From an uncultured Verrucomicrobia subdivision 3 bacterium (lineage in GTDB: Bacteria > Verrucomicrobiota > Verrucomicrobiia > Limisphaerales > DASXHY01): 64,000 nucleotides of DNA. The notes under the pieces were generated by a model, which was not told the origin of the DNA, made no database searches, and saw only the letters and a program-made list of their open reading frames with translations. The stretch is from positions 1 to 64,000 of the forward strand of contig CALBZA010000017.1 of NCBI GenBank assembly GCA_937890005.1. Reading direction: 5' to 3'. Both the position numbers and the translations under genes were made by a program. This document shows, in pieces, positions 44,559-54,193 of the stretch (position 1 is its first letter; every line of letters starts with the position of its first letter).

Positions 44559-46690
44559 GTTTCCTCGCGCCCATCTTTCTGATCGCCGGCGCGGCCATCG
44601 CCGGACCGATTCTGTTTCACCTGATCCGCCGGGTCGCACGGGAACGGGTTCAGTTCAGCTCGACGCTGTTTCTTCATCCGACGCCGCCCAAGGTCACGCG
44701 CCGGAAACGTGTGGATGACGTGTTGCTGCTGGTTTTGCGCTGTCTGTGTGTGCTGTTGATGGCGCTGGCATTTGCGCGGCCGCTGTTCTCGCGCAGTTCC
44801 ATCGCGCCGCTGGTCACAGATGATCGACGGCAGAAATTGCTGTTGATCGACACGAGTGCGAGCATGCAACGCGACGGGGTCTGGGAAAAAGCGCGTTCAA
44901 TCGCAGAACGTCATCTTGCCGATGCCGGACCGGATGACCAGGTGGCGATTGCTTCTTTCGACCGGCGTTTTCAATCGGTGATCACGTTCGAGGAATGGAA
45001 CGGCTGGTCGGCCGATCAGCGAAAAGCTCTCGCGCTGGCGAGGCTGGAGACGCTTTCACCCAACTGGAACGCCACGCAACTCGGCGCGGCAATGATCAGC
45101 GCCGTCGAGCATTTCCAACATCAGGCTGTTTCCGGAAATGCGCCGGAACGGAAGGAGTTGATCCTGATCTCCGATCTTCAGGAAGGCGCGAAGCTCGATG
45201 GATTGCAGGGCTATGAATGGCCGCGTGATTTGACCGTGGTCGTCGATACCGTCGCTCCCGCGCGGCGCGGCAATGTGGGAATTCACGTTGTGTCGTCTGA
45301 AGGCAAGGCAGCGGGACCATCGTTCCGGGTCGTGAACGCACGGGATACAGCGCGGGAACGATTCAAGGTGCAGGTTCTCCACAGCAGCGCGTCGCCAGAG
45401 ATGGCATCGGATCAAATTGTCGAAGCCTACGTGGCGCCGGGACAGATGAAGACGATGGCGCTTGAGCTGAATGAATCCGCCCGAACCGCTGAACTTCGTC
45501 TTGAAGACCCGGAGCCGTTCGACAACCGGGCTTATGTCGTCGTTCCCCAAACCGAGCATGTGGCCATCGCGTGGCTTGGAAGTGAAGCGGCGAACGATCC
45601 GGCGCAGATGCGGTTTTACTTCGACAAAGCGTTTCCCGAAACCAAACGCCGACGGGTCGAAGTGGCGGTTGTTGGAAACAATCAGCCGGTTTCAGCCGCA
45701 GCGTTGCGGGAGGCATCGCTGACGGTTGTTTCGCGCGCGTTGAATGCCGCCGAAGCGGATGTTTTGAAACAATGGATCGCATCCGGAAACGCTGTGTTGA
45801 TGATGTTGCCGGAGGATGCGACGACCGACTCGCTGGTGGCGCTGACCGGTGTTGATGCGTTGCGTGTGAGTGAAGCTTCCGGCCGATTCGTGCTGCTCGG
45901 GAAGATCGATTTCAATCATCCGCTCTTCGCACCGTTTGCCGATCCGCGGTTCAGCGACTTTACAAAGATTCATTTCTGGAAACATCGGCGATTGGATTTG
46001 CCGGCGGAGACGGACGCGCGTGTGGTCGCGGGCTTCGATGACGATTCGCCGGCCTTGGTTCAGTTCACCATCGGGAAAGGTTCTTTGCTGGTGCTCACAT
46101 CAGGATGGCATCCGGCCGACAGTCAACTGGCTGTTTCGAGCAAGTTCCCACCGCTGATGCAGACACTATTGTCGTGGGCCATGGCGGCCACTCCGTCGCG
46201 ATCGCAATTTGTCGTCGGCGACTCCATCCCGTCGCCGATTTCGACTGGTTCGGCGGTGGAATGGCAATCGCCGGATGGGAAACGGGAAACGCTCCCGGCG
46301 GGAACGGCTTTTGTGCGGACGGACGTCCCCGGATTTTACACCGCCCGTTTCGATGGGAAGGAACGCCAATTTGCCGTGAACCTTTCCGCTGACGAAAGTC
46401 GCACGACTCCGGGCAGTGTGGATCAGCTGGCGAAACTCGGTGTGCCGTTGAAGGGCAATGAAACCAGGCTCACCGCTGCTGCGGCGGCGAGCCAGTCGGT
46501 GCTGTCGCAAAAGCATGAGCTGGAGGGTCGGCAGAAATTGTGGCGGTGGTTGATTGCGGGCGCGCTGTTGACTTTGATTGCTGAAATGGTGTTGAGCGGC
46601 CGATTGATGCGGAAGAACGATCGTCGGACGAAAGATGAATCGCAGCCGGCTGCGGCACCTGTCGAGACGCGGAAGGAGGAGTTCGCTTGA
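44555..46690 (+). CDS. BatA-like vWA membrane protein
   Basis: This 711-residue protein begins with the BatA N-terminal membrane unit (FLAPIFLIAGAAIAGPILFHLIRR and a second helix near 56-75). A vWA domain follows with MIDAS DTSAS at 99-103 (LLLIDTSASMQRDG). A long beta-rich periplasmic part comes next, then a C-terminal membrane helix near 670-690. It probably presents a metal-dependent adhesion domain in the periplasm. It overlaps its neighbours on both sides and belongs to the MoxR operon. Confidence 0.85.
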   Translation: MSFLAPIFLIAGAAIAGPILFHLIRRVARERVQFSSTLFLHPTPPKVTRRKRVDDVLLLVLRCLCVLLMALAFARPLFSRSSIAPLVTDDRRQKLLLIDTSASMQRDGVWEKARSIAERHLADAGPDDQVAIASFDRRFQSVITFEEWNGWSADQRKALALARLETLSPNWNATQLGAAMISAVEHFQHQAVSGNAPERKELILISDLQEGAKLDGLQGYEWPRDLTVVVDTVAPARRGNVGIHVVSSEGKAAGPSFRVVNARDTARERFKVQVLHSSASPEMASDQIVEAYVAPGQMKTMALELNESARTAELRLEDPEPFDNRAYVVVPQTEHVAIAWLGSEAANDPAQMRFYFDKAFPETKRRRVEVAVVGNNQPVSAAALREASLTVVSRALNAAEADVLKQWIASGNAVLMMLPEDATTDSLVALTGVDALRVSEASGRFVLLGKIDFNHPLFAPFADPRFSDFTKIHFWKHRRLDLPAETDARVVAGFDDDSPALVQFTIGKGSLLVLTSGWHPADSQLAVSSKFPPLMQTLLSWAMAATPSRSQFVVGDSIPSPISTGSAVEWQSPDGKRETLPAGTAFVRTDVPGFYTARFDGKERQFAVNLSADESRTTPGSVDQLAKLGVPLKGNETRLTAAAAASQSVLSQKHELEGRQKLWRWLIAGALLTLIAEMVLSGRLMRKNDRRTKDESQPAAAPVETRKEEFA

Positions 46691-48336
46691 TCGACGCGCG
46701 GTTACAGGTCCGGTTGGAAAGACTCGAAGCGCTGCGGAAGAAAGCGCGTCTGTGGAACCGCGCCGCAATTTGCTGGTGGATCGTTGCCGCCGCTCTGGCG
46801 GTGATTCAATTCAGCAAGGTGACGTCAGTGGAGTTGCGACCAATTTGCCTGATGACGCTTCTGGCGGCAGGCGTGGTTGCGGTCATTTCGATCTGGATTG
46901 TTGAGCGTCGTCGCGCGAACGATTTCCGGGCGCTCGTGCAGGGCCTTGAAGCGGAACATCCCGATTTGCATCCGCTGCTTTCAACGGCGTACGAGCAGGA
47001 ACGCGATCCGGATTCAAAGGAATTTCATTTCCTTCAGCAACGCGTGGTGACGCAGGCGCTGCAACATCCGTCGCTGCGCAGTTTGCAGGAGAGCCTTGAG
47101 AAAAAGCTGCTGACCGCCAAAACGAATCATGCGTTCGGCCTGGCGATCGCGGTGGTTTTGATTTCGATCTCGGGAATCGATCACGGCAAACCGCAACGCA
47201 AATCACCGAGCAAATCGTTGTTTGCGGAATCGATTCAGGTCGAGCCCGGCGACATCGAACTGGAGCGCGGACGCAGTTTCGTCGTGACCGTCCGATTCGA
47301 TCGCCAGCCGCCCAGTGAAGCCACGCTTGTTCTGGCAACGGGAGAGGGCATCAGGCGAATACCCCTGGAACGGCATCTGGACGATCCGCTGTTTGGAACG
47401 AGCTTGCGTGAGGTTATGGAAAGCGGCTCGTATCACATTGAGTATGGATCGAAAAAGACCCGCGATTATCGGATCACCGTTTTCGAATACCCCGTGCTCG
47501 TCCGCGCCGACGCATCGTTGGAATTTCCCGCCTACACCGGACTCACGAACAAGGCGATTCCGGACACGCTGCGGATCACTGCGGTGGAGGGAACGCGTTT
47601 GAGTTACACGTTTCAGCTCAACAAACCCGTGGCTGAAGCGAGCCTGGTTTCCAAGGAACAAACCATCCGCCTGATGCCCGGAACGAATGCGGCTCTGGAA
47701 TTGAGCGATTTTGCGTTAACCAGCAGCGGCAGGTTTGCGCTTCATCTGCGGGATCACGATGGACGGACGAATCGACGCAGCAGTGAATTTGTTTTTCAGG
47801 TGCTGCCGAATCGTCCGCCTGATTTGAAACTGAATTTCCCCCGCGGTGATCAGCGCGTGTCGCGATTGCAGGAACTGCGATTGGAAGGCGAAGTGATGGA
47901 CGACTTCGGCGTGGTGCGATACGGCCTTGGCTACGGAATCGCGGGAGACGAACCCAAATTCGTGGAACTTGGCGCCGGCGCCGCGCGCAACGAAAAACGG
48001 CCGCTCCAATACGAGATCGATCTGGAACAGCTCGGCGTCGATATCGACCAGGTGGTGTCGTATTTCGTCTGGGCCGATGACGTCGGACCTGCGGGAGAGA
48101 TTCGGCGGAATTACGGCGACATGTTTTTCGCGGAGATTCGTCCGTTCGATGAAATTTTCAGAGCGGACCAATCTGGCGGCGATGGCAGTGGGCAGGAACA
48201 GCAGGGTGGGGAAGGTGGCCAGGAGGGCGGTGGCGGTCAACAGACGCGACTGACCGAGCTGCAAAAACAAATCGTGATCGCGACCTGGAAAATCCAGCGC
48301 GAGAAAGGAGCCGCTCCGGCGGTATCGAAGCCATGA
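46687..48336 (+). CDS. DUF4175-like protein, N-terminal half
   Basis: This 549-residue protein has two membrane helices (about 27-42 and 50-70), a third hydrophobic stretch near 148-160, and a large periplasmic beta-rich region. A Gly/Gln-rich stretch lies near 500-520, and the end is TELQKQIVIATWKIQREKG. The layout matches the N-terminal part of DUF4175 proteins, which normally continue into a helical C-terminal half. Here the rest is in the next gene. The start is TTG at 46687, overlapping the previous stop, with AAGGAGGAG just upstream supporting it. Its function is unknown. Confidence 0.75.
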   Translation: MIDARLQVRLERLEALRKKARLWNRAAICWWIVAAALAVIQFSKVTSVELRPICLMTLLAAGVVAVISIWIVERRRANDFRALVQGLEAEHPDLHPLLSTAYEQERDPDSKEFHFLQQRVVTQALQHPSLRSLQESLEKKLLTAKTNHAFGLAIAVVLISISGIDHGKPQRKSPSKSLFAESIQVEPGDIELERGRSFVVTVRFDRQPPSEATLVLATGEGIRRIPLERHLDDPLFGTSLREVMESGSYHIEYGSKKTRDYRITVFEYPVLVRADASLEFPAYTGLTNKAIPDTLRITAVEGTRLSYTFQLNKPVAEASLVSKEQTIRLMPGTNAALELSDFALTSSGRFALHLRDHDGRTNRRSSEFVFQVLPNRPPDLKLNFPRGDQRVSRLQELRLEGEVMDDFGVVRYGLGYGIAGDEPKFVELGAGAARNEKRPLQYEIDLEQLGVDIDQVVSYFVWADDVGPAGEIRRNYGDMFFAEIRPFDEIFRADQSGGDGSGQEQQGGEGGQEGGGGQQTRLTELQKQIVIATWKIQREKGAAPAVSKP

Positions 48337-50762
48337 AGAGCAAAGGAAAAAAATCGGTGTTGGGCGACGGCTTGTCCACAAAGGCTTCAAGGCAGCCATC
48401 GCGAACCCTGCGGCGGGCACTGATCGGTTCGGCGCTGTTCGTGGCGTTGGGAATGTTCGTTCCGCAATCCGGGTTCAGTCAGCAGCGTCAGAACCGGCCT
48501 CTCTCCGCCCCTTCAGTTTCTCCGGCTTCAGGAAACTATTCCTCCAACCTGGTCGTCATTCGCGAGGCACAGCAGCAGGCTTTGACACAGGCGCGCGAGA
48601 TGATGAACCAGATCGAGAGCGATCGCGACCGGGTGGCTCTTCAGGCCGCGATCAAGGAGATGGAGCGTTCGCAGGAAGCGCTTGAAGCCGCCGAAAAATC
48701 ACCGGAGAAACTTGCCGCGGCGACCGCTGCGCAGCAGAACGCGTATCAGGCGTTGCTCAAGATGATGCCGCGCGAATATCGGATGCAACGAAGTCAGCGC
48801 AATCAGAATCAGGGCCGCGGGCAATCCGGCCAGCCCCAGCGGCAGCAGATGGAGCAGCTCGAGATGAGCCGCGAGGAGAATCGTTACGAAACGGAACGGC
48901 AGGCACGTGCCGAAGCGACGCCGCAGCAGCGGGAGCAGTTGGAGACGTCCAATAAATTGCGGGAGCTCGCGCAACGGCAGCAGGATTTGAACGAACGATT
49001 GCGGGAACTGCAGACAGCGCTTCAGGCGGCACGAACCGAACCGGAAAAGGAGGAGCTGCGCCGCGAATTGAAACGCCTTCAGGACGAGCAACGGCAGATG
49101 CTGGCCGACGTGGATCAGATGCGTCAGGAGATGGAACAGTCCTCAAACGCCACATCCGAGGCGCGCGAGCAGATGGAGCAGACCCGTGCCGACATGCAAC
49201 GCGCGGCTGAGGAGATGCAGAATGAATCCGCATCGGGCGCCCTGGCCGCCGGCACGCGCGCGCAACAGAACATGCAGAACCTGCGCGACGAATTGCGGCG
49301 TCAGGCTTCAAGCCAGTTCACAGACCAGATGCGCGACATGCGCAATGATGCCCGGGAACTGGCCCGGCGACAGGAGGAGATCGCGCGTCAGCTCGATCAG
49401 CTGGAGAATGGCCGGGAACGGTCACTCGACAATTCGCGCGAGCGGCAGGAATTGGTCCGTCAGATGACCCAGCAACACAACGCATTGACGAATCTTCTCT
49501 CGAACATGCGCGCCGTAACCGAACAGGCCGAGAACACCGAACCGCTTCTTTCGAAACAGCTTTACGACACGCTTCGCCGGGCGGATCAGGCGCGAACGGA
49601 TGAAATGTTGCAAATGGGAGCGCAGCTGGCGGAACGCGGTTTCCTTCCGCAGGCGAGCGAAGTCGAACGTGGTATTCGACAGAACGTGAATGACCTTCGG
49701 CAAAGCATCGAGCGTGCGGCGGAAAGCGTGCTTGGAAACGAAGCCGAATCGCTGCGTTACGCGGAACGGGAACTGAATCAGCTCTCCGAACAGATTGAGA
49801 GGGAACTCGCCGGTGGCGGTGGAACCAATTCGCTGGCTGGGGCGGGCGGACGGTCTGGTTCGGAAACCAATCGTTTGCGGGAAGCCGGGGGAGGAATGGG
49901 AATGGATCGGCAGGGTCAGTCCGGACAACAAGCCCGAACGGGAGAGCGAGAGGGAAATGAACCCGGCGGACGAGGTTCCGAACGCAGCAATGGGCAACCC
50001 ACTCAAGCAGGTTCAGATCAACCGGGCACGCAATCCGGTGCCAGTGAGGAAACTCGAGTCGCCCAGGCCCAGACGGGGCAGCGCGGCGAAGGCTCTCAAC
50101 AGAACGAGCAGCCATCCGGTCAGGGAAATGGAACTGCCGGCCAGGGCGAAGGCCAGGAGCAACGTTCAGGAAATCAACAGGCGCAAAATGGCGACCGCGG
50201 TCAGCGCGGACAGTCCGGCCAGCAGGGTCAGTCCGGCCGGTCTGATCAGGGAAATCAAGGTGGCGAGCGTTCGAGCCCGACCGAGGGTCAGGGTCAGATT
50301 GCAGATGCAAACCCGCAGAGTGGTGGAGGTGGCGGCGGTAGAGGCGGTGGTGGTCGTGATGGCGATCGATTGAGGCAGATTGCCGAACAGATTGGCGCCG
50401 GCAACGACGGCAGGCTGGATGGCGGACCGATCACGGGGGGCGGTTTTGTGAATTGGGCCGACCGGCTGCGCGATGTGGAACGCGTGCTGGAAGATCCGGA
50501 GCTTCGCAACGAACTGGCCTCGGTTCGTGAACGGGTTGCAGCGATGCGGGCCGAGTTTCGCGAATCCGGACGGCGTCCGTCCGAGGAGGTGTTGAAGCAC
50601 AACATCGTGAAACCGTTGAGTGAGGTGCGGGTCTGGTTGCGTCAGGAACTGGCGCGTCGCGAAACGCCGGAGGGACTTGTGCCGTTGGACCGCGATCCGG
50701 TACCGGAGACCTTCTCCGAACTGGTGCGCCAGTATTACGAAAATCTTGGAACGACCCGGTGA
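48333..50762 (+). CDS. DUF4175-like protein, C-terminal half with coiled coil
   Basis: This 809-residue protein has its own N-terminal hydrophobic export segment (LRRALIGSALFVALGMFVPQSGFSQQ). A very long Gln/Glu/Arg-rich coiled coil (about 70-490) follows, then a 180-residue Gly/Gln/Ser low-complexity region. The compact C-terminal domain (WADRLRDVERVLEDPELRNEL ... LSEVRVWLRQELARRETPEGL) is typical of DUF4175 ends. It overlaps the preceding half-gene through ATGA. It is probably a periplasmic rod-like scaffold. GC-rich repeats make the low-complexity part prone to sequencing error. Confidence 0.75.
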   Translation: MKSKGKKSVLGDGLSTKASRQPSRTLRRALIGSALFVALGMFVPQSGFSQQRQNRPLSAPSVSPASGNYSSNLVVIREAQQQALTQAREMMNQIESDRDRVALQAAIKEMERSQEALEAAEKSPEKLAAATAAQQNAYQALLKMMPREYRMQRSQRNQNQGRGQSGQPQRQQMEQLEMSREENRYETERQARAEATPQQREQLETSNKLRELAQRQQDLNERLRELQTALQAARTEPEKEELRRELKRLQDEQRQMLADVDQMRQEMEQSSNATSEAREQMEQTRADMQRAAEEMQNESASGALAAGTRAQQNMQNLRDELRRQASSQFTDQMRDMRNDARELARRQEEIARQLDQLENGRERSLDNSRERQELVRQMTQQHNALTNLLSNMRAVTEQAENTEPLLSKQLYDTLRRADQARTDEMLQMGAQLAERGFLPQASEVERGIRQNVNDLRQSIERAAESVLGNEAESLRYAERELNQLSEQIERELAGGGGTNSLAGAGGRSGSETNRLREAGGGMGMDRQGQSGQQARTGEREGNEPGGRGSERSNGQPTQAGSDQPGTQSGASEETRVAQAQTGQRGEGSQQNEQPSGQGNGTAGQGEGQEQRSGNQQAQNGDRGQRGQSGQQGQSGRSDQGNQGGERSSPTEGQGQIADANPQSGGGGGGRGGGGRDGDRLRQIAEQIGAGNDGRLDGGPITGGGFVNWADRLRDVERVLEDPELRNELASVRERVAAMRAEFRESGRRPSEEVLKHNIVKPLSEVRVWLRQELARRETPEGLVPLDRDPVPETFSELVRQYYENLGTTR

Positions 50763-53170
50763 TCACCCTTTCTGCCATTGTCATTGTTGGTCGCGACTGG
50801 TTGATTCCCGCGCTGATTCTCACCGGAGTGGCGATTGCGGCGTTGATCCGGTCCTGGCGTGAAACGGGAACATCCCGGCGCACCGCTCCCATTTGTGCCG
50901 GCTTGAAGCTGCTCGGCGTTCTGCTTCTCGCACTTGCTTTGATGGAACCAATCTGGGCAGGTCAGCGGGCGAAACCGGGTGCGAACCTGTTCGGGATCAT
51001 TGTGGATAATAGCCAGAGCATGACTGTGAAGGATGGCGGTGCGACTCGCGCGGAAAATGTTCGCGAATGGGTTGCGGGAAATGAACATCGCTGGCGCGCG
51101 CAGCTGGAGGAGGATTTTCAGGTGCGACGTTACACATTCGACTCGCGGCTGGAACATACGAAGGATTTCGCGCAGTTGAACTTCAACGGTTCCGTTTCCA
51201 GTCTGGCCAATGCGTTGCGGACGGCTGCGGAACAATGGCGCGGACAACCCGTTGCCGGCGTTCTGCTGTTCACGGACGGCAACGCCACTGACATTCGGGA
51301 TGAACTTCCTGATCTCACCGGTTTCCCGCCAGTTTATCCTGTGATTGCCAACAGCCGGTCGCGACTGAACGATCTGGCGCTCCGAAAAGTGACGATGAGC
51401 CAGACAGCGTTCGAGGATGCACCGGTGAACATTCAGGCGTCCGTTCGCGCTTCGGGATTCAGCGGATCGGATGTGGTTGCCACGTTGACCGAAGTGGCGG
51501 TGCAGGATGTCGCTGATTCGAACCGGACGTTCAAAGCTTCCGTTTCAGCGCAGTCGAACACGGTTGCGTCTTTGACCTCGCGCGCACGCGGAGCGGAATC
51601 GGATTTGACGTTTCGCTTTAAACTCCAGCCGGATCAGCCCGGCATCCATGTTTATTCGCTCGATATTGCGAGCGGGAATGGACGGTCCGACGATGCCGGC
51701 GAGGCCACACTGGTGAACAACAGGCGCATGCTGGTCGTGGATCGCGGCCAGCAGCCATTCCGCGTGCTTTACGTGAGTGGCAGGCCGAACTGGGAATACA
51801 AGTTTCTGAATCGCGCGATTCAGGAGGATCATCAGGTGCAGATGGTCTCGCTGATCCGCGTCGCGAAACGCGAACCGAAGTTTGAGTTCAAAGGACGTGC
51901 CGGCGAGTCGAGCAATCCATTGTTTCGCGGATTCAACGAAGCGGACGAGGAACGCGCCCGTTACGATCAGCCTGTTCTGGTCCGGTTGAACACGAAGGAT
52001 GAACTCGAACTGCGCGGTGGTTTTCCAAAAACAGCCGGGGAACTCTTTCAGTATCACGCGCTGATTCTCGACGATGTGGAAGCGGAATTCTTCACGCGCG
52101 ATCAGTTGTCGCTGATCCAGCAGTTCGTCTCCGAACGCGGCGGCGGATTTCTCATGTTGGGCGGAGCGGAATCGTTTCGCGAAGGGGATTACGCCGGAAC
52201 CCCGATCGCGTCGCTGCTGCCGGTTTATGTCGATCGACCGGTGGAGGTTCATCTTCCTTCGCAATTGCGGCTGACGTTGAGCAGGGAAGGATGGCTTCAG
52301 CCCTGGACGCGGTTGCGTCCGACCGAATCCGAAGAGAACGAACGGCTGGAAACAATGCCGGCGTTTGAAGTCTTCAATCCCGTGCGCGACGTGAAACCGG
52401 GCGCGAGTGTGCTGGCCACGGTTTCCGATCCGGATGGCAGGAATTATCCCGCTCTCGTGGTGCAGCGTTTCGGTCTGGGACGCACGGCTGCATTGACCGT
52501 TGGTGATCTGTGGCGCTGGGGATTGCGGGACGAAACGATGCAGAAGGATTTGGGGCGGAGCTGGCGTCAGTTGGTCCGCTGGCTCGTGGCCGATGTTCCG
52601 GCGCGGATCACGGTGGCGGTGGAACCGTCTGAATCCGGCGATGCTTCAGCTGTGCGGCTTCGTGTGAAGGCTCGGGATGAAGATTTCAAGCCGATCGAAT
52701 CCGCGAATGTGACGTTGAACCTGCGGCGAATTGTGGCCGCGGGGGAAAACAATGTTTCTGACAATCTCGTGCAGCTTCCGGCGGAACCGGTTGTGAATGA
52801 GCCGGGAACGTTTGATGCCACTTACATCGCGCGCGATCCCGGCGCCTACATGGTGGAGGCGTCCGTCGCGGATTCTGCCAACGTGAAAATCGGTTCCGCG
52901 GTCGCAGCGTGGGCATCCGAGCCGGATGCGGAGGAGTTCCAGAACCTTGAGGTCAATCGCGCCCTGCTGGAGAACATCGCACGCAAAACCGGTGGCGAAG
53001 TGATCGATTATCATGATCTCGAGAATTTTGCGAAGCGGCTGCCGAAGGAACGCGCGCCGGTGATGGAAGCGACGAGCACGCCATTGTGGCATCGACCTGA
53101 AGTTCTCGCGCTGGCCCTGGGATGCTTTCTTGTCGAGTGGGGATTGCGTCGGCGGAAAGGATTGCCATGA
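50759..53170 (+). CDS. Membrane vWA protein with glutamine amidotransferase-like domain
   Basis: This 803-residue protein has two N-terminal membrane helices (about 13-30 and 47-66). A vWA domain carries MIDAS DNSQS at 83-87 (IIVDNSQSMTV). Beta-sandwich parts follow, then a class I amidotransferase-like fold around 335-500 (FRVLYVSGRPNWEYKFLNRAI, HALILDDVEAEFFT, VSERGGGFLMLGGAESF) without an obvious catalytic Cys. A further beta region and a final membrane helix near 780-795 end the protein. The start is GTG overlapping the previous stop. It is the third vWA-type protein of the operon. Confidence 0.82.
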   Translation: MITLSAIVIVGRDWLIPALILTGVAIAALIRSWRETGTSRRTAPICAGLKLLGVLLLALALMEPIWAGQRAKPGANLFGIIVDNSQSMTVKDGGATRAENVREWVAGNEHRWRAQLEEDFQVRRYTFDSRLEHTKDFAQLNFNGSVSSLANALRTAAEQWRGQPVAGVLLFTDGNATDIRDELPDLTGFPPVYPVIANSRSRLNDLALRKVTMSQTAFEDAPVNIQASVRASGFSGSDVVATLTEVAVQDVADSNRTFKASVSAQSNTVASLTSRARGAESDLTFRFKLQPDQPGIHVYSLDIASGNGRSDDAGEATLVNNRRMLVVDRGQQPFRVLYVSGRPNWEYKFLNRAIQEDHQVQMVSLIRVAKREPKFEFKGRAGESSNPLFRGFNEADEERARYDQPVLVRLNTKDELELRGGFPKTAGELFQYHALILDDVEAEFFTRDQLSLIQQFVSERGGGFLMLGGAESFREGDYAGTPIASLLPVYVDRPVEVHLPSQLRLTLSREGWLQPWTRLRPTESEENERLETMPAFEVFNPVRDVKPGASVLATVSDPDGRNYPALVVQRFGLGRTAALTVGDLWRWGLRDETMQKDLGRSWRQLVRWLVADVPARITVAVEPSESGDASAVRLRVKARDEDFKPIESANVTLNLRRIVAAGENNVSDNLVQLPAEPVVNEPGTFDATYIARDPGAYMVEASVADSANVKIGSAVAAWASEPDAEEFQNLEVNRALLENIARKTGGEVIDYHDLENFAKRLPKERAPVMEATSTPLWHRPEVLALALGCFLVEWGLRRRKGLP

Positions 53171-54174
53171 GATTTCGTTTCATGAAGGCGATCATTTGGC
53201 GGCTTGCGATTCTTCTGCTGGCGACGGTTACCGCATTTCCCGTTACGGCACAGAATAGTTCGACAGTTCAAACGAATGAGGCGCGATCGCTTGTCCTGGT
53301 GATTGGCGCTGCGGGCGAACTGGAATATGGCGAGGCGTTTGCCAGATCGGCGGACCTTTGGACGGAAGCGGCGCGACAGGGCGGATTCCGAACCGTTGTG
53401 ATCGGGCAGGGGACGAACTCAGTTGCCGACGACAAAGTGCAGTTGCTGACGACGATTACGAATGAAATCGCAGCGTCGGGTGGAGAACTCTGGGTCGTTT
53501 TGATCGGGCACGGAACGTTTGATGGCAAAACGGCAAAGTTCAATTTGCGCGGACCTGATATTTCCTCGGATGAATTGGCGGCCGCGTTGAAGAACTGTCG
53601 GCGTCCTCTCGCGGTCATCAATTGCGCTTCCGCGAGCGGACCTTTTCTGAAGGCGCTGTCGGGTCCGGGCCGCGTGGTGATCACTGCGACGCGGAGCGGA
53701 TACGAACTGAATCTGACGCGTTTCGGTGATTATCTGGCCAAGGCGATCGGCAGTCCGGAAGCCGATCTGGACAAGGACGGTCAGACTTCGCTGCTGGAGG
53801 CCTATTTGATGGCGTCGCGGCAGGTCGAGCAGTTTTACACGGAGTCGGGCCGGCTCGCGACGGAGCATTCCTTGATGGATGACAATGGCGATGGACTGGG
53901 CACGCCGGCGGAATTTTTCGTGGGAGTGCGGGCGACGAAAAAGGCTGAGGGCGGTCGGAGCACGGATGGGGTCCGCGCGCACCAGATGAATGTGATTCGC
54001 GGAACGGAGGAGGCGCGGCTGTCACCGGAACGCCGCGCGCAACGCGATGCATTGGAGAGTGAATTGAACGCGTTGCGCGAACGCAAAACGTCCATGGCGG
54101 AGGACGATTACTATCGCGAGCTGGAGCGTGTTCTCGAAGCCATTGCCCGGATTTACCTTCAACCCGAAACCTGA
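53167..54174 (+). CDS. Caspase-like (clan CD) protease with two EF-hand loops
   Basis: This 335-residue exported protein has a signal peptide (AIIWRLAILLLATVTAFPVTAQ). A clan CD-like catalytic fold shows candidate His115 in VVLIGHGTFDG and Cys153 in AVINCASASGPF. Two canonical Ca2+ loops follow: D200-x-D-x-D-G-x5-E211 (DLDKDGQTSLLE) and D238-x-N-x-D-G-x5-E249 (DDNGDGLGTPAE). A helical C-terminus ends it. It is the last gene of the MoxR operon, overlapping by ATGA. Proteolytic activity and calcium control are inferred from motifs. A catalytically dead relative is possible. Confidence 0.75.
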   Translation: MRFRFMKAIIWRLAILLLATVTAFPVTAQNSSTVQTNEARSLVLVIGAAGELEYGEAFARSADLWTEAARQGGFRTVVIGQGTNSVADDKVQLLTTITNEIAASGGELWVVLIGHGTFDGKTAKFNLRGPDISSDELAAALKNCRRPLAVINCASASGPFLKALSGPGRVVITATRSGYELNLTRFGDYLAKAIGSPEADLDKDGQTSLLEAYLMASRQVEQFYTESGRLATEHSLMDDNGDGLGTPAEFFVGVRATKKAEGGRSTDGVRAHQMNVIRGTEEARLSPERRAQRDALESELNALRERKTSMAEDDYYRELERVLEAIARIYLQPET

Positions 54175-54193
54175 GCGCGAAGCGGATGTGCGC

